Origin: Agapanthus africanus
Taxonomy: Eukaryota > Streptophyta > Magnoliopsida > Asparagales > Amaryllidaceae
Length of the DNA stretch: 64,000 bases
Direction: 5' to 3'
NCBI GenBank assembly: GCA_030015575.1
Contig: JASDDO010000006.1
Span: forward strand, 109,732,045-109,796,044
Both the position numbers and the translations under genes were made by a program. Below are positions 58,401 to 64,000 of the stretch, piece by piece (the first letter of the stretch is position 1; the number at the start of each line of letters is the position of its first letter). Below the pieces are notes generated by a model. That model did no database searches, was not told where the DNA came from, and saw only the letters and a program-made list of their open reading frames with translations.

Positions 58401-58967
58401 GAGAAAACGGTTTCCAAGAACCGTAAGGATTGGTCTCTGAAACTCACTGATGCCCTTTGGGCATTTAGAACCGCTTATAAGACCGACCTTGGCATGTCTC
58501 CCTATCGGCTTGTGTACGGAAAAGCCTGCCACCTTCCTGTCGAAATCGAGCATCGCGCATTTTGGGCGATAAAGGAGCTGAATCTGTCTCTTGAGAACGC
58601 GGGCAGCCATCGGAAGCTGCAGCTGAACGAACTATGCGAGCTTAGGGATGAGGCTTACGATAACGCGGTTGTCGTTAAGAATCGAACGAAGGTGTTTCAC
58701 GATAAACACCTTTTGCGCAAAACCTTCGTACCTGGTCAGCAGGTACTGCTTTACGACACCCGACTTCATTTCCATCCTAGAAAGCTCCGATCTCGCTGGA
58801 AAGGGCCGTATTTTGTGCGGAATGTGTATCCGCAGGGCGCTGTGGATTTGGAAAATCCAAAGGACGGTTCACTCTTCAATGTGAACAGACACCGATGCAA
58901 ACCGTACCTTAGCGCCGAACCAACAGAGGAGCTCCTGTTCTTACAGGAGCCGGTTTACCCTGAATGA
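55470..58967 (+). pseudogene. Athila pol: protease end, RT, RNase H, integrase
   Basis: 1165 open codons from an ATG adjacent to the TAA above. Residues 1-60 complete the protease region ([23 protein letters not shown]). RT spans about 230-560 with CIDYRKLN and FMDD at 447-450. RNase H has Asp596 in [10 protein letters not shown] and the TDHSAL segment. Integrase has zinc residues His802, His809, Cys837, Cys840 and Asp872, Asp931, Glu967, with 35 residues between the last two. The C-terminal part ([18 protein letters not shown]) is typical of Athila. The motif normally written [11 protein letters not shown] has Trp in place of Gly at residue 420 (TGG at 56727-56729), probably harmful. With protease and gag separated from it, the frame is scored as a broken part of a polyprotein, although it is otherwise open to its natural end. 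Confidence 0.9.
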
Positions 58968-60612
58968 TCTTCCTCTGCCTACCTCCAAACTTCGGTTATC
59001 CAGCCAAGAATAGTGGACACTGTTCCAAATATGTTTGGGGGTATGTACAAACCATTTTGTATATATTTGTGTATATTCTTTTTCTTTTCTTTAAAAACAA
59101 AAACAAATAAAAATTTGTATATTGCTAACCGACAATTTTGAACCTTCCAACTACTCTCTTCATGCAACGACAGTGAGGACACTGTCCAGTTTAAGTTTGG
59201 GGGTACGCTTGGTATGCATTTCTTACCTTCGCATTCATATGTATATTTTGCATCTACATAAAATCCATAAAAATCTGAAAATTTTCTAAAAAATATAAAA
59301 ACTTTTTTTTGTCAAGTTAGCTTGTGGAAGAACTCTGATTCAGCATTCGACGGTTTTTGTTTGAAAAAATAGGAATAACTAGATATTATGTTTGGATTTT
59401 GAAAACCTGAAAGATAACTCTCTTTTGAAGTTAACTATAGCTGATATACGTCTTTACATCACACTACACGTGTCGTAAGATTTTGGGAATTAGATGACAA
59501 GTCTTTCATGTTTAAACTTTTAAACAGATAAATGATTTTCTGAGGATCAAATAGGTTTGTTCTGAAATAAGTAATGTTAAGAATAGTTTATGAAGTAAAG
59601 CGAATATGAAGGAATGTTATTGATGCCGTAATTGGAGCTAAGTCTGAAAAATAATCCATCTAAAACTTGATTGGAATGATTACACACCAAACACGTCTTT
59701 TATCCAAAAAATATTTGAACTGCCAGTTATATCTCCGTTCGTATTAAATCATCTGATTTTCACGCCAAACTGTCTTTTGTTTTTGGACCTAGGTAACTTG
59801 AGTAATTAAGTCCGCTGGGGTGTTTCTACACCTAATGCCCTAAAATCAACTGGTTTGGGTGCATTGGCCCAAAGCTCGCTAAGAAGCCTAGAAAGTCCAG
59901 TTTAAAACAAAGTCAAGCAAGTGTTCTCTCCGAGTTAAAATTCCTAACGGTTCTTTGTGTGAGAATAATCTTGATAAAAGACAGGCTTTTATAAAAAAAT
60001 TTAACGGAGATATGAAGGTTTTACTCTTTGATAAAGACTATTGCACGTTCACAGAGGTGTGTATGAAATGAAAACAAGAAAAAGATGGAGTGAAAAATAC
60101 GACTTAGTTTCCTGTTAAGGAAGGTAGAAATTCTGAAGTTGAAACCTTACTGGAAAACGAAACTTGAAAAATGCTTAACTCGTTATAAAACTTATGTGAT
60201 CCTTTTAAAATTGTTATCTGGGCTTTATTGTGCGACATGATGACTTTAATCGATCCTTCTGGAACTTAACGACTCTATTTACACTGCACGTAAAGACATA
60301 TAAAGTCTGTAGTTAAATAAGAAGTGAGGTGTGAAAAATAAAGGTTCGATGATCTAGACTTAGGATTATAGAATTGTTATTTTCTAAAACAAAACTTTAG
60401 GGTTTGAAGCTTAGTTATTTTACAAAACCAACTTGACCGGATTTTGTGGGTAGTATCCGCTGAAAACCCTCAGGAGACAACACTCCTCCTACTAGGGACA
60501 CCTAGAGGTTTAACGGCTTGTTGCACATACTCAGTGCAATCGCGTTCCCTGCGAAAGTGAGGTTAGGAAATTTTTTGTGAATAAATGGGCTTTGCTCGGG
60601 ACGAGCAAATGA
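58968..60612 (+). other. Athila 3' non-coding region
   Basis: About 1.65 kb between the pol stop and the terminal polypurine tract. No envelope-like frame: no open frame longer than about 70 codons and no transmembrane segment were seen. Two extra polypurine-like motifs lie at 59027-59042 and 59193-59208, each preceded by a GGACACTGT(T)CC palindrome-like element. The rest is AT-rich and unassigned. Confidence 0.75.
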
Positions 60613-60628
60613 TAAGTTTGGGGGTATT
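60613..60628 (+). other. Polypurine tract of the Athila element
   Basis: The G-rich run AAGTTTGGGGGTATT ends at the 3' LTR. Near-copies at 59027 and 59193 suggest duplicated plus-strand primer sites. Confidence 0.8.
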
Positions 60629-62197
60629 TGTTCATATCAGATTTTTGCATTTTCATACCGCCAAATTTTTATCACATTGCATATCGGTAGATACTCTTGA
60701 GCCGTGTTTGCTAGTCAATTGCAGGATACAGGTTCCCGGTTCTCAAACGGAGAAATTCATGGAAAACACGACAAAATCCGGTTCCTGCCAACCACAGATA
60801 AAACACGGTCTCCGCTCTTCATCCGCATGTTGCTAGATACCAGTTTAGGAAGACAAAGTATCAAATCAATGTCATTCTCATGCACAAGGCTCAATGGTAG
60901 CACAAAATCCAAGAGATCTACGCGGAGCTCGAGGCAATCATCCACAAAAAAAGTCCACCTTTGCTCAATAGAAATTCTGGAAGAAATGGGAAAGAGTTTT
61001 TAGAAAATACACACACCAGACAAGAGGGGACAGGAGAACAGGAAAAGTGCACAGAAGACCTAACCCTAAGTCGACAAGAGGGGCGCGGATCCGCGGCCAT
61101 AGGGGGCTATAGGCGGCGGATCCGCGGCCGTACAGGCAGTTCAGGAAGAGACTTTTGGGGGGCAGTTTGGTCATTGCGTCAGGGTTCTGTTGGTTGCCCT
61201 AGGGTTTCATTTCTTGGCCTATAAATAGCCCAGAATTTTGAGAAGGAAGGGTCAATTTTTGTATTCTCATTTTGCCTAGTTTTAGTATTGTTCTTCTTCC
61301 TCTTCTCACCTCTTCTCCATTAAACTTGTAGTGAGCTTTTGAGTGAAGAGTGATGAATAAAGAAGACCAATTTTTTATCATGCTTGTCTCTTTCTTTACT
61401 TGTTGTAATGTGTTGTAATTTTAATTGTTAAGTAGTTGTTGTTATTTGCTTGATTGTTTCTTTCTTCTCTCTTTTTCTTTATCATTCATACAAAAATGAT
61501 ACTTATGCTTGATACTCGCCAAGGTGAGGTCGCAAATAGTTAGTCGTATTCTCCTAGTCTCCTTCTTTCTATCTTCCTCTTTTGTTTGTTTTGTTTTTCC
61601 GTATTATGAAGTGTGAGTAGTTTTATACTTGTTAGGGTAGGATAAGATTAGTTTGAGAGAAGGAAATCTCTCTCACTCTTTCCTTGCCCAACAACTTAAA
61701 TCGACTCCCGTTAATTGAACCACAATCCGCTCCTTACGGCACCCTATCCTACATGATAGCGGTGATTCCGTAGTGAGACCGGTTGTGGTTGAATTAACCG
61801 GAGGTTATGGATAAGAGCCAAGAACGGACGGACAAGCACCAAAAGGAAGGACTATGCGTTGGAAAGCCTAGCTTATACTCGCAAGTTCCTTCCTAGTCGT
61901 GCTAATCCCCGTTGTTGCCGATTACCGTAACACCGATATTAAGTAGGGCAACGAAAGATGTGGAGACTCCTAACTCAAACTAACCTAATCCTAACCCTAA
62001 CAAGCTCTCTTTAAATAGCAACTCAACACTTAGATAATCCAACAAAATCTGAAAACAGGACTTAACTCGTTAAAACACTTTGAAAAAGACTCCCATCTCC
62101 CTGCGGACGACCCGTACTCAACCGGCTAGCTACAAGCGAAACCGTCTTGATTGCGGTATTTAAACTAAACTTGAACACGCACGTATCCTAACAATCA
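60629..62197 (+). repeat. 3' LTR of the Athila element
   Basis: Same length as the 5' LTR, TATA box at 61220-61227, ends CTAACAATCA, followed by GTTAC. About 15-17 substitutions separate it from the 5' copy. Confidence 0.95.
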
Positions 62198-62810
62198 GTT
62201 ACTCCCAATTTTGCCGGAACTACAGACGGAGACTCCTTTCTAATCCTTCTCTCTCTGAGTATAACATCATATGCATTCTACACGAAATATGTTGCATTTC
62301 TGGTTCCCTAATCCACCATGTATGGGCAATTTCTCACCTGAGTTGTAATGATCATATTTGTTGCGAAATGCATCAGACTAGGGAAATTCGCTACATCCCA
62401 TCGTTCATCCACTGTGAATCTCCAACTCATCGAATCAACAATGCTAGATACGTCAATAGTCCAGGGATACAATGTCAATGGTCGATCCAAGATCCACCAG
62501 TCATACCAGAAATGAATCATTTTTCCATCACCCAATCGCCAATTGTAGGTTGATTGTAGAGTGTACGGCAAATTGGGGTTGTCCTAATACATTCCCATCA
62601 TTACCTTGAAAAATTTTGCTCATACTAGTTCATTCCATATCGATTTTGCACCGGAGTGGAGCCTCACGATATATGGACTACAGAGAAATCTAAAAGTTAA
62701 TTGGTTTAAGAGCCTTGGGGAGAACTTCTTTATGGTGTAAATAGCAACATGTTTGGATTCATCATTGTTCAAATGAATAGAGTTTCCTATATAACTAGGC
62801 ATCCAGGTGG
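62198..62810 (-). pseudogene. LINE-type RT remnant, 5' part
   Basis: The minus strand encodes a region typical of the C-terminal half of plant LINE RT proteins. DESKHVAIYTIKK and LKPINF-type text (about 62800-62690) is followed by SIWNELV, then YNWRLGDGKMIHFWYDWWILDRPL (62530-62455) and a segment leading into the zinc-binding domain that continues at 40479. In-frame stops (TAG at 62308-62310 and about 62283) and frameshifts make it a relic. It lies on the same strand as the PRISE gene but shows no sign of being part of it. Confidence 0.75.
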
Positions 62811-63245
62811 AGTACCATTTAGATCGAAAATTAAGAGCGTTTGTATACTACCCATCTCACTATCATCAACAGGGGAGAAATTTAATGATAAAAAACATTT
62901 TGCAAACAGTATCATGTTTGAACTACCGCAAAGGTAATGACAAGTTTAAAGTGATCCATGTAGCCTACTATGAAGCCACATCACTCCATCAAAATAGCAT
63001 ATAACATGGTAAAGCAATTGGTTTCCCGCCTAAGAAGTTGCGCTAAAGAATAAACAACAAAAAAGCTCAACATGATGCACACAAAGAAAACAATGCCATC
63101 GTTCACTAAATTGAATCACAAACTATGTTATTCATCCATATGACAAACACAGCCGCGGCAGCGGCAGCAAACAAACAAACAACAGTACAAATTAGAATAT
63201 ATCAAGCAAGGCTAGAATAAAAGTACAAAATCCGATTCGAATCCA
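62811..63245. other. Intergenic stretch downstream of the PRISE gene
   Basis: AT-rich sequence between the LINE remnant and the PRISE stop codon. The part nearest the gene probably includes its 3' UTR; it holds a short GCGGCAGCGGCAGC run (63153-63166) next to CAAACAAACAAAC. No clear polyadenylation signal or further gene was recognised. Confidence 0.5.

Positions 63246-64000
<755 letters not shown>

Larger units (their letters stand above)
40480..62197 (+). mobile_element. Athila-like Ty3/gypsy element, split by copia J
   Basis: Complete element: LTRs of 1569 bp each (40480-42048 and 60629-62197), PBS at 42051, a leader of about 1.3 kb, gag-protease and pol frames, about 1.66 kb of 3' non-coding sequence, a polypurine tract and target-site duplication GTTAC (40475-40479 and 62198-62202). 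Pol order is protease, RT, RNase H, integrase, as in Ty3/gypsy. The DLGAS protease motif, the FMDD RT motif, the PBS and the C-terminal integrase sequence point to the Athila lineage. By eye the LTRs differ at about 15-17 sites (about 1 percent) with no indel. Damage: copia J in gag, a stop between protease and the rest of pol, and a Gly-to-Trp change in RT. No envelope-like frame is visible. Confidence 0.93.

Noticed and set aside
58968..60612. Envelope-like gene expected in some Athila elements
   Set aside because: No open frame longer than about 70 codons, no signal peptide and no transmembrane segment are present.

Overview
The window is a repeat-dense stretch of nuclear DNA from a flowering plant. 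The evidence is Ty1/copia elements of Angela/BARE type, a Ty3/gypsy element of Athila type, initiator-Met-tRNA primer sites, and one host gene at the right edge. That gene encodes the C-terminal two thirds of a progesterone 5-beta-reductase/iridoid synthase-family (PRISE) enzyme. Species or order cannot be read from the sequence. No bacterial or organellar genes, tRNA, rRNA or CRISPR array were recognised.

Left half (1-39669): a stack of LTR elements inserted into one another. I use working names. Element H (copia, minus strand) is the outer layer, visible at 29523-39669. Element D (copia, plus strand, decayed pol) sits in the integrase region of H and is visible at 4044-29522. Inside D are element G (copia, minus, 1-4043, running off the left edge), solo LTR B1 (6955-18702, minus) and a 4.85-kb gypsy-type solo LTR E (18950-23800). 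Inside B1 is element C1 (7193-16726, plus), a complete LTR-to-LTR copy without usable coding sequence. H also carries a truncated solo LTR G2 (about 29916-34302), which is itself split by B2 (31122-33560), an internally deleted element. The chain H > D > B1 > C1 is four layers deep. Most junctions show 5-bp target-site duplications: CTAGC, GGGAT/GGGGT, AAAGG and TTCTC.

Right half (39670-62810): a decayed LINE-type reverse transcriptase with its zinc-binding region, on the minus strand, is split by a full-length Athila-like element (40480-62197, TSD GTTAC). The Athila gag is split by a full-length copia element J (43946-53689, TSD TGTTA). J keeps a 1317-codon gag-pol frame with every expected motif and is the only apparently intact transposon here. 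By eye the LTR pairs of J, Athila and C1 each differ by about 1 percent, so all three insertions are young. The D LTRs differ several-fold more.

Right edge (63246-64000): PRISE-family gene, minus strand, 3' part, with the catalytic Lys and Tyr retained and the natural stop present. Between it and the LINE remnant lie about 430 bp of unassigned AT-rich sequence, partly likely 3' UTR.

No new defence or metabolic system was found. The most unusual signals are in the non-coding parts of the copia elements: a perfect hairpin in the LTR with compensatory base changes between subfamilies, a strongly conserved leader block, and a repeated leader motif. C1 also looks like a recently mobile element that moved without its own enzymes.
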